Positions 8,889 to 18,045 of a DNA stretch of 64,000 bases are shown here, in pieces. The translations under genes and the position numbers were made by a program. Below the pieces are notes generated by a model. The model ran no database searches and was not told the DNA's origin. It was given only the letters and a program-made list of their open reading frames with translations. Location: contig NZ_CP119766.1 of the NCBI RefSeq assembly GCF_030378165.1, forward strand, positions 4,898,001 through 4,962,000, in the 5' to 3' direction. Each line of letters begins with the position of its first letter. The stretch's first letter is position 1. This DNA is from Flavobacterium panacagri (lineage in GTDB: Bacteria > Bacteroidota > Bacteroidia > Flavobacteriales > Flavobacteriaceae).

Positions 8889-10250
8889 CTAATGTTTATA
8901 GAATTTCAAGTCAATTAAATCATTCTGAATTGGTTTTGGATTCCAATTTTCATGAATGGCCAATGCAGCGCCCAAAGCACTCGCCTGCGCCATTGAAGCG
9001 GCATAAACCTCAACATCTGGAAAAGCCTCTGCCAATAAATTCATATAAATTGAATTCTTGCTGAATCCGCCATCTACAAAAATCTTTTTTACAGGACTGT
9101 TCTGGATTACCAAATTGGTAGAAAAATATTGCTGTTCCACTAAATCCAGCATCAATTGATGATACGCAGTTTCATAATCTTTAAACTGTGATAAATCTCT
9201 CTTTTGAAAAGGACACTCTTTTAAAATATCAAAATCATATTTCTTTGGATAGAAAATCTGATAGTTCAGTGAACGTAAATTGGCTGTTATTTTTTTGTCA
9301 AAATAAACCTCCTTATAAGTATCCACAGGTAGATTAAAATGTTCCGCCAATCTTTTCGTTTGCACTTCATGTTCGTTTCCGGCAAATAAACGTGCCGCTT
9401 TAACGGGTTTATTTGTGTATTGCATATAACACAAACAATCATGCTGCAACTCTTCAAAAGTCAATGGCTTAGTATTAAAAGGATTTAGAGAAATACTCCA
9501 AGTTCCAGTTGATAATAAAACGAAAGGTTCTGTAAAGTTTATGGTGTACGGAATTATTGCTGAAGAACTGTCGTGAAGTCCTGTTCCAATAGATAATCCT
9601 TCTTTTGTTCTTATAACATCTTTACCGTAATAAATTGGAGGCAATTTAGCCTCAATTTCTTCACTTTTTAACCATTTATGATATTTCATTTTTTTGAAAT
9701 TCCACAAATTGGTATGACAGCCGATGCTTGTAATATCTGCATAAGCTTCATTAGTTAAAAGAAAACTCAAAAACTGCGGAAGATGCAGACAGTATTTTAC
9801 TTTCTGAAATAATTCAGGTTTTTCTTCTTTTAACCTGTAAATCTGCATTCCAGAATTCAGACTGCCTAAAACTGGAGAAGCTGTTTTTACAGCAAACTTT
9901 TCTTCTCCCTTATATTTTTTATAAAAATCAGATTTTAATTCCTCTGGATAATCTTTCAGATAATTATACAGAGGAGTTAAAACTTTTTCTTTTTCGTCTA
10001 TATAAACGAAGCTGGCTCCGTAAGTGCTGAAATTGATGGCTTTTAAAACATAATCACTCAGCTTTTTTATTTCTTCTAATCGATCTAAAATCCATTTTTG
10101 AAGAACCTCTATATCTTCGCAGGGAAATCCGTCTTCGTCTTTTGTTTCCTCCAGATTAACTGATTTTTCCCATACAATTTTATAATTTTCATTAAATAAA
10201 AAAACCTTTTTGTTTGTTTTACCAATATCAAAAATCGCAACTACATTCAT
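8889..10250 (-). CDS. rhaB: FGGY-family sugar kinase, probable L-rhamnulokinase
   Basis: 453-residue two-domain FGGY kinase. The N-terminal phosphate loop is FDIGKTNKKVFLF; the expected catalytic Asp is about residue 227 in GTGLHDSSSA; the C-terminal ATP domain has VDGGFSKNSIYMNLLAEAF. It would phosphorylate L-rhamnulose to L-rhamnulose-1-phosphate. FGGY members cannot be told apart by sequence inspection alone. The substrate call rests on its place between rhamnose isomerase and LutABC, in a block with the rhamnose symporter and aldolase. L-fuculose is the main alternative. Confidence 0.8.
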   Translation of the reverse strand: MNVVAIFDIGKTNKKVFLFNENYKIVWEKSVNLEETKDEDGFPCEDIEVLQKWILDRLEEIKKLSDYVLKAINFSTYGASFVYIDEKEKVLTPLYNYLKDYPEELKSDFYKKYKGEEKFAVKTASPVLGSLNSGMQIYRLKEEKPELFQKVKYCLHLPQFLSFLLTNEAYADITSIGCHTNLWNFKKMKYHKWLKSEEIEAKLPPIYYGKDVIRTKEGLSIGTGLHDSSSAIIPYTINFTEPFVLLSTGTWSISLNPFNTKPLTFEELQHDCLCYMQYTNKPVKAARLFAGNEHEVQTKRLAEHFNLPVDTYKEVYFDKKITANLRSLNYQIFYPKKYDFDILKECPFQKRDLSQFKDYETAYHQLMLDLVEQQYFSTNLVIQNSPVKKIFVDGGFSKNSIYMNLLAEAFPDVEVYAASMAQASALGAALAIHENWNPKPIQNDLIDLKFYKH

Positions 10251-10257
10251 TTTATTT

Positions 10258-10400
10258 AGTTATGAGTTATGAGTTATGGGGTTATTGGTCATGTGAAAAG
10301 TTCAATATTATTGTGCTTAATCATATTGTTTTTTACATTAAATAAACAACACAAGCAACAATAGTTAATCTACTTAACTCATAACTAATAACCAATAACT
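10258..10400. repeat. Composite short repeats between the kinase and rhamnose isomerase
   Basis: The 162-bp gap holds direct copies of AGTTATGAG/AGTTATG at 10258-10278 and GTTATTGGT at 10281-10289, then inverted copies ACTCATAACT (10377-10386) and ACCAATAAC (10391-10399). The pairs cross rather than nest, so this is a mixture of direct and inverted copies, not one simple hairpin. Confidence 0.5.
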
Positions 10401-10412
10401 TAAAAATTCAGA

Positions 10413-11687
10413 TTATAATCCCGTTGCCATTGTTTTTAAACCTCTTTCTTCGATAAGATTTTGTCTTACTTGAAGTGAACGATATAATGCCACTGGATCT
10501 AATGCTGCTCCAGAACGAAGACGAGCTTCTGACACTAATGCGCGAACATCTGTACGGAAAGCATTTTGAAGGATTTCCTGTGCTTTTACCACATCATTTT
10601 CTTCTTGCGCTTTTTCCAATGCTTTTCTGTCAACAGAAAGTGCTTGTGCATAAGCAATCATAATCGCTTCAACAGATTGCAATAAATCTTCTAATGGATC
10701 TTTAATGTTATGAGAAGCATCAATCATCCAGCCTAAATCTTTTGCGTGATTCATTCCTCTTGCATCCATTCCTTCTACTAATTCATTAAAAATTAAGAAT
10801 AACTGGTATGGCTTTAACGCACCTGCAGTTAAATCATCATCTCCATATTTTGAATCGTTAAAGTGGAATCCACCTAATTTATTATCCATCAATAAAATAG
10901 AAACAATTTGTTCGATGTTTGCATTTGGCAAATGATGACCTAAATCAACAAGTGTTTTTGCCTTGTCCCCTAATTTTTGAACGTATGAATAAGACTGTCC
11001 CCAATCTGCTACTGTAGTAGAATAAAAGTTAGGTTCAGCACATTTATATTCTAAAAATAATTTCCAGTTTGAAGGCAATGCATCATAGATTTCCTCTAAA
11101 CTTTCTAAAGTATTTTGATAGGCGCGTCTAAAATTTAATTGTCCTGGAAAATTAGAACCATCAGCTAACCAAATTGTTAAAGACTCAGATCCTAATTCTA
11201 TTCCATGTTTAATTACTTCAATATTGTGAGCAATCGCCTGTTTGCGAACTGCTTTGTTTACGTTTTGTAAAGAACCGTATTTATAAGTATGCTCAGAACT
11301 AGCTTGATCTTGAAATGTATTTGAATTCATTGCATCAAACTTCAAACCATGCTGACTAGCTAATGTTTTAATTGCACCATAATTCGTTGGAATATCCCAA
11401 GGAATGTGAAGTGAAATGGCACCTGATGCATTATTCAATTTATGAAGCAACCCAACGTCTTCAATTTTTTCTTCTAAAGAACGAGGCTCTCCTCCTCCTG
11501 CAAAACGTCCAAATCTTGTCCCTCCAGTTCCTAAAGCCCAAGATGGAATTGCAATTTGAAAATCGATTAATTTTTGAATAATAGCTTCTGTTTCATTTAT
11601 TTCTGAAGCTGTAAAAACTAATTTATTTTGATGTTTTTTTAATAAATCCTCATTATGAGAATCAATATGGTTTGATGAGATTAACAT
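10413..11687 (-). CDS. rhaI: L-rhamnose isomerase (RhaI type)
   Basis: 424-residue TIM-barrel isomerase converting L-rhamnose to L-rhamnulose. The motif IPSWALGTGGTRFGRF near residue 50 is close to the PSWG-x-TGTRFG segment of the Pseudomonas stutzeri-type rhamnose isomerase. Metal-ligand type stretches include GFHFNDSKYGDDDLTAGAL and LVDLGHHLPNANIEQIV. It is of the RhaI family rather than the E. coli RhaA family. Start MLISSNHIDSHNED is the only reasonable one. It heads a likely rhaI-kinase-lutABC transcript that ends at 5759; the terminator at 12012 separates it from rhaEW. Confidence 0.92.
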   Translation of the reverse strand: MLISSNHIDSHNEDLLKKHQNKLVFTASEINETEAIIQKLIDFQIAIPSWALGTGGTRFGRFAGGGEPRSLEEKIEDVGLLHKLNNASGAISLHIPWDIPTNYGAIKTLASQHGLKFDAMNSNTFQDQASSEHTYKYGSLQNVNKAVRKQAIAHNIEVIKHGIELGSESLTIWLADGSNFPGQLNFRRAYQNTLESLEEIYDALPSNWKLFLEYKCAEPNFYSTTVADWGQSYSYVQKLGDKAKTLVDLGHHLPNANIEQIVSILLMDNKLGGFHFNDSKYGDDDLTAGALKPYQLFLIFNELVEGMDARGMNHAKDLGWMIDASHNIKDPLEDLLQSVEAIMIAYAQALSVDRKALEKAQEENDVVKAQEILQNAFRTDVRALVSEARLRSGAALDPVALYRSLQVRQNLIEERGLKTMATGL

Positions 11688-11771
11688 AGTTATTTATCTT
11701 TTTATAGAGTTTACAATATATAAATTTTTATAGGCTTATTATATTTTTTAACACCAAATGCTTAGATTTTT

Positions 11772-11890
11772 GACGCGGATGACGCGGATTCGCTATCGCG
11801 AAGACACGGAAAAAACCGGATTTTTTTATTGTAATGAAATTTAAAAAATCTGTGCAGATCAGCGTTTTCGCGATAGCGAATCCGTTTTCT
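11772..11890. repeat. Inverted repeat with TTCGCTATCGCGAA core (copy 1)
   Basis: GGATTCGCTATCGCGAAG near 11786-11803 is repeated in inverted form as TTTTCGCGATAGCGAATCCG at 11865-11884. CGGATTTTTT and AAAAAATCTGTGCAGATCAG lie between the arms. The same element, with the same inner words, occurs at 58582-58710. The rest of the 414-bp gap 11688-12101 has the terminator at 12012 and no gene. Confidence 0.75.
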
Positions 11891-12011
11891 CTGTGTTCCA
11901 TATCTTTACGTGTTTAATATTTTTCAACTTAAAAATTTTATAGCAGTTAAACTCCCGTTTTACTTCACTTTTTTGTTAAGTTTTTGTTGTTAAAGCGCAA
12001 TGTTATATGCT

Positions 12012-12046
12012 AAAAAAATCTAACGTCCGAAAGATTCGAACGTTAG
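12012..12046 (-). terminator. Strong intrinsic terminator after rhaEW
   Basis: On the minus strand, arms CTAACGTTCGAA and TTCGGACGTTAG form a 12-bp stem with one G-T pair and a 3-nt loop, followed by ATTTTTTT (12019-12012). It lies 55 bp after the rhaEW stop. Confidence 0.85.
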
Positions 12047-12101
12047 ACCACAAAAAACCACTTTTGCTTAAACAAACTTATATAAAAAACCTAAACAATC
12101 T

Positions 12102-14243
12102 TTATCTATAAAAGCCCATTGCAACGCCGCCGTCTACGTTTAAGGCATTTCCTGTAGATTTACCAAGTAAACCTCCAACAAAAGCAAAACAAGCATTGGC
12201 AATATCATCAGGCAATATGATTTCATTTAATAACGTACGTTTTGCATAGTAAGCCGGAAGTTCTTCCACTGTGATTCCGTATGCTTTTGCACGACCTTCA
12301 GCCCATCCTCCAGACCAAATATTTGAATCTGAAATTACAGCATCGGGATTTACTGTATTGACACGAATTTTATCTGCTCCAAGTTCTGCAGCCATTAAAC
12401 GTGTTAAGTGCGCCTGCGCAGCTTTAGCCGAACCATAACCTGGGTTATTTGGGCCTGCAACAACAGCATTTTTAGAAACGATATTTACGATATCTCCTCC
12501 AAAACCTTGTTTACGCATTACTTCGATTCCCGCTTTAGAAACAATAAATTGTCCTTTTACCAAGATATCATATAATCTATCCCACTCTTCTAAAGTATGT
12601 TCTGCAATAGATTTTGAAATACTAATTCCAGCATTGTTCACTACAATGTCAACACCACCAAAAGCTAAAGAAGCTTCATCTAATGCTTTTTCTGTACTTA
12701 CTTCGTCAGTAACATTCAATAAAGTACTAGAAACCGCATCTTTTCCAAATGATTTGATAAACTCAGCAGTTGCACCTTCTAAACGCTCTTCATTAATATC
12801 ATTAATTACAACGCAAGCACCTTCTTGAGCGAATTTTTTAGCAATAGCTTTACCAATTCCTCCCGCTGATCCTGTAATCAAAGCTACTCTTCCAGATAAT
12901 GCTTTTGGCTTTGGCATACGCTGTAATTTAGCTTCTTCCAACAACCAATATTCAATATCAAAAGCCTCTTGATGTGGCAATGAAGTGTATTCTGACACTG
13001 CTTCAGCACCTTTCATAACGTTTACAGCATTGATATAATATTCAGATGCTAAACGCGCCATTGTTTTATCTTTAGCAAAAGTAAACATACCAACTCCAGG
13101 ATATAAAATTACAACTGGATTTGGGTCACGCATTGCTGGCGAATTTGATTTTTTACAAGCATTGTAATAGTCCTTGTACATGGCACGGTAAGCCTCAAAA
13201 GCAGGAGTTAATTTTGCTTTGACCGCATCAACATTAGATAAATCTTCGTTTGGATCTAATTCTAAAACCAAAGGACTGATTTTAGTTCTCAAAAAGTGAT
13301 CTGGACAAGAAGTTCCTAGCGGAGCTAATTTAGACAAATCATTAGAGTTGATGAATTCTAAAACTCTTGCATCGTCTGTATAATGACCAATCATTTGACG
13401 CTCTGACGAACAAAAACCTCTTAAGATTGGAGCTACTTTTGCTGCTTTTAATTTACGATCTGCTTCAGCAAGACTTTCAATTTTCTGACCTCCAAAAACT
13501 GGACGCTTTTTACCATAGTTGCTTTCTAAGTATTCAGCACATTTTTCGATTACTTCCAGCGTATTAATATAACTTTCGTATGCAGTATCTCCCCAAGTAA
13601 ATAAACCGTGAGAACCTAACATAATACCACGTAATTGTTTTCCGTTTTTAGCGGCTTCTTCTAAACAAGCTCTTAACTGAAGACCAAGGTCAAAACCTGG
13701 ACGCTGCCAGCCAACCCAGCCAATTTCTCCGTTAAATAATTCTTCTGTAATCTTTTTTCCATCTTTAGCCGCAGCGATTGCAATTGCCGCATCTGGATGT
13801 AAGTGATCAATATGTTTGAACGGAAGAAAACCGTGTAAAGGTGTATCGATAGAAGGTGCTTTAGAAGCCAAATCAAAAATACAGTGGTTGAATAATTCTA
13901 CCATCTCATCTTCGAATTCAATTCCTCTGTAAACATTTTCAAGATTACGAAGTCTGTCTAAATACAAAGCTGCACAACCAGATTTTGTCAAAGTTCCAAT
14001 ATCACCGCCAGAACCTTTAATCCACATTACTTCAGAAGATGTTCCTGTTAAAGGATCTTTATCTGTAATTTTTACAGAAGTATTTCCACCTCCATAATTA
14101 GTTAGTCTTAAATCAGCTCCTAACAAGTTAGAACGATAAATAAAAAGCGCTACTTCATCCCCCGCTAGTGCTGCGGCTTTAGCATCATCCCAAAGGTAGC
14201 TTACATGCTTAAAATTTGTATTAATTGTTTTTGTATTCGACAT
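12102..14243 (-). CDS. rhaEW: Bifunctional L-rhamnulose-1-phosphate aldolase / L-lactaldehyde dehydrogenase
   Basis: 713-residue fusion. Residues 1 to about 410 are a class II aldolase/adducin domain with zinc-ligand type histidines in HGFLPFKHIDHLHPDA (about 136-151) and GSHGLFTWG (about 213). Residues about 445-713 are a short-chain dehydrogenase with TGSAGGIGKA (NAD loop), NNAG and the YGSAK active-site motif. The first domain splits rhamnulose-1-phosphate into DHAP and L-lactaldehyde; the second is taken to oxidise lactaldehyde to lactate, as described for RhaEW proteins. That supplies substrate for LutABC nearby. It is co-transcribed with rhaT (26-bp gap) and ends at a strong terminator. 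Confidence 0.93.
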   Translation of the reverse strand: MSNTKTINTNFKHVSYLWDDAKAAALAGDEVALFIYRSNLLGADLRLTNYGGGNTSVKITDKDPLTGTSSEVMWIKGSGGDIGTLTKSGCAALYLDRLRNLENVYRGIEFEDEMVELFNHCIFDLASKAPSIDTPLHGFLPFKHIDHLHPDAAIAIAAAKDGKKITEELFNGEIGWVGWQRPGFDLGLQLRACLEEAAKNGKQLRGIMLGSHGLFTWGDTAYESYINTLEVIEKCAEYLESNYGKKRPVFGGQKIESLAEADRKLKAAKVAPILRGFCSSERQMIGHYTDDARVLEFINSNDLSKLAPLGTSCPDHFLRTKISPLVLELDPNEDLSNVDAVKAKLTPAFEAYRAMYKDYYNACKKSNSPAMRDPNPVVILYPGVGMFTFAKDKTMARLASEYYINAVNVMKGAEAVSEYTSLPHQEAFDIEYWLLEEAKLQRMPKPKALSGRVALITGSAGGIGKAIAKKFAQEGACVVINDINEERLEGATAEFIKSFGKDAVSSTLLNVTDEVSTEKALDEASLAFGGVDIVVNNAGISISKSIAEHTLEEWDRLYDILVKGQFIVSKAGIEVMRKQGFGGDIVNIVSKNAVVAGPNNPGYGSAKAAQAHLTRLMAAELGADKIRVNTVNPDAVISDSNIWSGGWAEGRAKAYGITVEELPAYYAKRTLLNEIILPDDIANACFAFVGGLLGKSTGNALNVDGGVAMGFYR

Positions 14244-14269
14244 ATACTTATATTATTTTCTTGTATTAT

Positions 14270-15319
14270 TTATAATGAGTTACCAATTCCTACCAAAACG
14301 ATCGCCAGCATAATAAGCCCGATCCCCCAGAAAAAAGTTCTTATTGTTTTTTTAGAAACTCCTTTCCATTCTTTCAAATAAAAACCCCAAAAGTTTGCTG
14401 TTAAAATAATGGTTGCCATGTGCAGAATCCATGAACTGGCACCATTTCCAAGTTTGCTCTCTCCCATTCCGTAAAAGAAAAACTGTAAAAACCACATTGT
14501 ACCTGCAAGTGCAGAATACATAACGTTTTTAGTTATTGGAGTAGATTTGTCCGTATAATTTTTAATTGTTTTATTTTTAAAATTCAAATAAAGACACCAA
14601 ATAAAGTTAGTGGTTAAACCTCCCCATAACAAAACAACATAAGTTACATTATTCTGAAATAATGGATTAGAACCTGTTATTACAGCTTGCTCTGCCATTG
14701 ATTTCCCAGCTTCAATTCCGTAATTAAAGAATGAACTCAAAATTCCTGAAATCACAGCTACAATCAAACCTTTTACTAAGTTGAAATCCTTATCCTTATC
14801 TTCATGACCTGTTGCAAAATCCTTTTCTTTCAGCATTCCTGCTTTTCCAGATATGGCAATCCCAACAAGATAAACGACAACTCCAAATAAAACCAGCTGT
14901 CCACCAGAATTAGAAAGCATGTCAGAGAATGAAATTTTACCCTCAGTTGGAACAAAATCGTAGTAAATAGAAGGAACTAAAGCACCAAATGCAGAACAGA
15001 ATCCTAGAGTAATTGAATTCCCTAAAGACATTCCTAAGTAACGAACTCCTAAACCGTAAGTTAGACCGCCAATTCCCCAGATTAATCCCATCGAAAAAGT
15101 AAAGGCTTTTATTGATGGAGAAGCTGCTGCAATAATTTCGGCAAAATTTGGAATCGTTAAGTAAGCTGCAATTGGCGGAACGATCAGCCAAGAGAAAAAT
15201 CCTCCTACTAGCCAATAGCTTTCCCAAGCCCAGTCTTTTACTTTCTTAAAAGGCATATAAAAACTACCTGAAGAAAATCCTCCGATAGAATGAAAAATAA
15301 TTCCTAATAATGATTCCAT
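14270..15319 (-). CDS. rhaT: L-rhamnose/proton symporter RhaT
   Basis: 349 residues with about ten hydrophobic helices throughout, and the family signature near the start: HSIGGFSSGSFYMPFKKVK and WESYWLVGGFFSW. It brings L-rhamnose across the inner membrane with protons. It is the first gene of the rhaT-rhaEW transcript, divergent from the GntR-type regulator at 15692. The 372-bp space between them holds the likely operator region and no other gene. Confidence 0.95.
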   Translation of the reverse strand: MESLLGIIFHSIGGFSSGSFYMPFKKVKDWAWESYWLVGGFFSWLIVPPIAAYLTIPNFAEIIAAASPSIKAFTFSMGLIWGIGGLTYGLGVRYLGMSLGNSITLGFCSAFGALVPSIYYDFVPTEGKISFSDMLSNSGGQLVLFGVVVYLVGIAISGKAGMLKEKDFATGHEDKDKDFNLVKGLIVAVISGILSSFFNYGIEAGKSMAEQAVITGSNPLFQNNVTYVVLLWGGLTTNFIWCLYLNFKNKTIKNYTDKSTPITKNVMYSALAGTMWFLQFFFYGMGESKLGNGASSWILHMATIILTANFWGFYLKEWKGVSKKTIRTFFWGIGLIMLAIVLVGIGNSL

Positions 15320-15390
15320 ATATTTTTTTGGTTTAAGGTTTGGTTTGTTAGTAATTTGGTTTTGTAAAATAATAGAATGTAAAAAACAAA

Positions 15391-15407
15391 ACTGTCCTGT
15401 ACTATCC
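15391..15407. promoter_or_regulatory. Candidate regulator site upstream of rhaT
   Basis: ACTGTCCTGTACTATCC lies 72-88 bp upstream of the rhaT start in the divergent rhaT/regulator gap. It has a partly symmetric core (GTCCTGTAC) and is GC-richer than its AT-rich surroundings. No second copy was found before rhaI or the kinase. This is a guess from position and composition. Confidence 0.3.
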
Positions 15408-15691
15408 TTTATGTTTTTTGTATTTTTTGTTAAAAATTGAAGGTTATTAGAAATAACAGTCTGTAATTATTGGAGAAATAAATTTAAAATGGCTATTTTA
15501 GCAATCGATTTCGTAATTATTGAATCCACATTTTAAGGAAATTTAATAAATTATAAAAAAAGTATTACAAGCCTTGTAGAAATTCTCATTTTTGGCTACT
15601 CATAGAAAACATTAGTCCTAAAAAGAGTTTCTAGTAAAAGTTATAATTAAAAATCGTTTCGTCGAAATACGCGACAAGTTTCCCAGATACC

Positions 15692-16732
15692 ATGATTAAA
15701 CTTATTAAAATAGATGAAGATTCACGAGTTCCAAAGTACAAACAAATTGTAGACTCTATTCTTCAAAACATCGCCAATGGAAATTTAAAGATCAATCAAA
15801 AAATTCCTTCCATTAATAGTTTCAGCGAAGAATTCTATATGTCTCGTGATACTGTGGAGAAAGCATATAATATTTTAAAGGAACGGAAAATTATTTCTTC
15901 TATTAGAGGAAAAGGGTATTATATCACAAGAACAAAGCTAGAGTCTAAAGTAAATATTTTATTTTTGACGAATAAGCTGAGCTCTTATAAAATGAAAACC
16001 TACAGCACTTTTATCAATACTTTAGGAGCCAACGCACATGTCGATCTTCAAATTTACCACTGTGATGAAACTTTGTTTTTAAATATATTGGATAAATTCG
16101 AAGGCGCCTACGATTATTATGTAATCACAACCCATTTCAAAACAGACGAATTAAAACATTTAAGTTTTACTGATGAAGTGGTTAATGCTATTAAAAAAAT
16201 TCCGCAGGAAAAATTGGTTGTTTTAGATAATATTAAATTAGGAACCGGAGATGATGTGATTAAAATCTATCAAGATTTTGAAAATGACATTTACAACGCA
16301 TTAAAAGAAGGACTTTCTAAAATAACCAAATATAAACGATTAATATTAGTTTATCCAGACAAAGCCGTTTACCCTTATCCGCGAAGAATATTACACGGAT
16401 TTAGAAAGTTTTGCGTTGAACACGAAATCAATTTTGAAATTCTGAGTGAAGTTTATGATGATATGATTCTTAAAAAAGGAGATTTATTTATCACTATTGA
16501 AGAATCTGATCTAGTAAATTTAGTGAAACAAATTCGGGATGAAGAGTTTGTTCTAGGCAAAGAAATCGGCGTGATCTCTTATAATGATACCCCTCTAAAA
16601 GAATTATTAGGTATTACTGTAATGTCTACCGATTTTAATATTATGGGAGAAACAGCAGCTCGAATGATTTTGAATAAAGAAAGAGGAAATGTAAAAGTGC
16701 CTTTTAATTTTATTGATAGAAATTCAATTTAA
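15692..16732 (+). CDS. GntR-family regulator with sugar-binding domain, probable rhamnose regulator
   Basis: 346 residues. Residues about 8-78 are a GntR winged helix (VPKYKQIVDSIL, IPSINSFSEEFYMSRDTVEKAYNIL, SIRGKGYYI). The rest resembles the periplasmic-binding-protein fold used by LacI-type effector domains and ends in LGITVMSTDFNIMGETAARMIL. It is divergent from rhaT, so control of the rhamnose genes with rhamnose or rhamnulose as effector is likely (inference). It ends at the bidirectional terminator at 16807. Confidence 0.85.
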   Translation: MIKLIKIDEDSRVPKYKQIVDSILQNIANGNLKINQKIPSINSFSEEFYMSRDTVEKAYNILKERKIISSIRGKGYYITRTKLESKVNILFLTNKLSSYKMKTYSTFINTLGANAHVDLQIYHCDETLFLNILDKFEGAYDYYVITTHFKTDELKHLSFTDEVVNAIKKIPQEKLVVLDNIKLGTGDDVIKIYQDFENDIYNALKEGLSKITKYKRLILVYPDKAVYPYPRRILHGFRKFCVEHEINFEILSEVYDDMILKKGDLFITIEESDLVNLVKQIRDEEFVLGKEIGVISYNDTPLKELLGITVMSTDFNIMGETAARMILNKERGNVKVPFNFIDRNSI

Positions 16733-16806
16733 AGATACAAAGTTACAGAGGAGCAAAGCAACAAAGGTTTCTTCTCTTTGTCTTAAACTTTACTCTTTTT
16801 AAACAT

Positions 16807-16836
16807 AAAAAACCTCGTCAATTGACGAGGTTTTAG
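16807..16836. terminator. Bidirectional terminator between the GntR regulator and the histone-like gene
   Basis: AACCTCGTCAATTGACGAGGTT is a perfect palindrome flanked by A-runs and T-runs (TTTT on the plus strand, TTTTTT on the minus strand). It lies 74 bp after the plus-strand regulator stop and 5 bp beyond the minus-strand histone-like stop, so it serves both. Confidence 0.85.
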
Positions 16837-16841
16837 TTGTA

Positions 16842-17018
16842 TTATTTTTTTGATTCTTCGATAGAAACTTTTCTGAACTCTTTTAAAAGTTTTTCAATTT
16901 CTAAAGTAGCTTTACGTGCTCTTGGACCTGCAGCTTTAATTCCTTTTTCAGTTAAAGATTCAGCTTCTGCTTTAAATGTGTCAATTTCGGCGTTGATTTT
17001 TACTAATAAATCTTTCAT
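16842..17018 (-). CDS. Histone H1-like small basic protein
   Basis: 58 residues, MKDLLVKINAEIDTFKAEAE at the start, then GIKAAGPRARKATLEIEKLL and a KEFRKVSIEESKK tail. It is lysine-rich and helical, like the small histone H1-like (Hc1-type) proteins common in Bacteroidota, thought to bind DNA. It stands alone: the upstream gap on its strand (17019-17636) has no gene, and it ends 5 bp before a strong terminator. It is too short for ordinary gene-length cut-offs. Confidence 0.8.
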   Translation of the reverse strand: MKDLLVKINAEIDTFKAEAESLTEKGIKAAGPRARKATLEIEKLLKEFRKVSIEESKK

Positions 17019-17544
17019 GCTTATATATTGTTAAATTAAGCCACAAAAATAAAAGTTTGTGTGATAGTTACAACAAAATTGCTGTTAAATTTAATGCAGT
17101 TTTTCAGTCATTTTCTTTACAATAAATTGACTCTTCAGTTTTTGCAAACCCCAGAAAACACAAACAATTAAAAATCAAATACTTATTTAAAAAACCAATC
17201 ACATCAACTCATTTTTAGGTAATCTAGAAAGTATCTCAAGCCCTAAGATTAATAAGAAAAACGACTCTCAAAAACTGTCTTTTCATACAATTTTGTTACA
17301 TAAAAACACTTCAAACAGGAGAAAATTACTCAACTAACACCTCATTTACATTGATATTTTTTAAAATAATGTCCTTAACAAGACTTTTATCAAGCTTCAT
17401 TTTTAAAGATTCTTGTTTAAATTTTAAAATGTTTTAGTGCTTTCTTTTTAATAAAAATTTATGTGAATTAATAATTATAAAACACCGCGCAAAAACAAAA
17501 AAATATTTGCAAGAACATTAAAAAGTATATATTAGAAAAGTACT
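17019..17544. other. Non-coding gap
   Basis: No open frame of useful length and no repeat was seen in this AT-rich stretch. It must contain the promoter of the histone-like gene near 17019-17100. I found nothing else to support. Confidence 0.5.
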
Positions 17545-17586
17545 TAAAAAAGAATGCAGGATAAGGAACAATACTTACCCTGCATT
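17545..17586 (-). terminator. Intrinsic terminator after the unknown gene at 17637
   Basis: Arms AATGCAGGATAAG (17553-17565) and CTTACCCTGCATT (17574-17586) pair over 13 positions with one mismatch; on the minus strand a TCTTTTTT run follows. The stem resembles the one at 5759-5796 (AGAATGCAG type). Confidence 0.75.
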
Positions 17587-17636
17587 TTGAAGGTGTATTA
17601 TAATTCAAAAAACATACACCTAAAAAAAAATAAAAA

Positions 17637-18029
17637 TTACATTAAATAGTACATTGCTTTGTAATATTCTGGAAAACTTGTCTGCATAGTGATTGCTGCC
17701 TGTTGAAAAGAGATTGCCTCATTTCGTGAGTCTAATTTCTTTTTAAAAAATGTTTTTATTTCTTTAAAAATTTCACGGCTAGTTTTACATTCATCAAACA
17801 ATATCAAGCTACTTATTCTTTCCAAAAATGACAAGCTTGTAAAAAACTGTTTATCAAATAAACAAACTAAAACATTGGCACTCTTATTCTCTTGTAAAAA
17901 GCCAAGCAATTCTTGTTTATCATACACAACATAAACAATACGATCGTATTGCTTTATTTTATCTTCATCAGTATCAAAAAATGATTTTTCAAAAAAATCA
18001 AAATCAGCCTTTAACCTTCTCTTAAACAT
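17637..18029 (-). CDS. Hypothetical protein next to a collagen-like gene
   Basis: 130 residues from the ATG at 18029 (MFKRRLKADFDFFEKSF). I do not recognise the family. Two strand-like segments (YDRIVYVVYD and ANVLVCLFD) and intervening helices suggest a small alpha/beta fold, perhaps receiver-like, but no phospho-acceptor signature is clear. There is no signal peptide. The frame is open further to 18080, inside the collagen-like gene, but the ATG at 18029 lies 16 bp after that gene's stop and is the better start. Probably co-transcribed with it; both end at the terminator at 17545. Confidence 0.6.
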   Translation of the reverse strand: MFKRRLKADFDFFEKSFFDTDEDKIKQYDRIVYVVYDKQELLGFLQENKSANVLVCLFDKQFFTSLSFLERISSLILFDECKTSREIFKEIKTFFKKKLDSRNEAISFQQAAITMQTSFPEYYKAMYYLM

Positions 18030-18045
18030 TTTTAAAAAGATTCCT

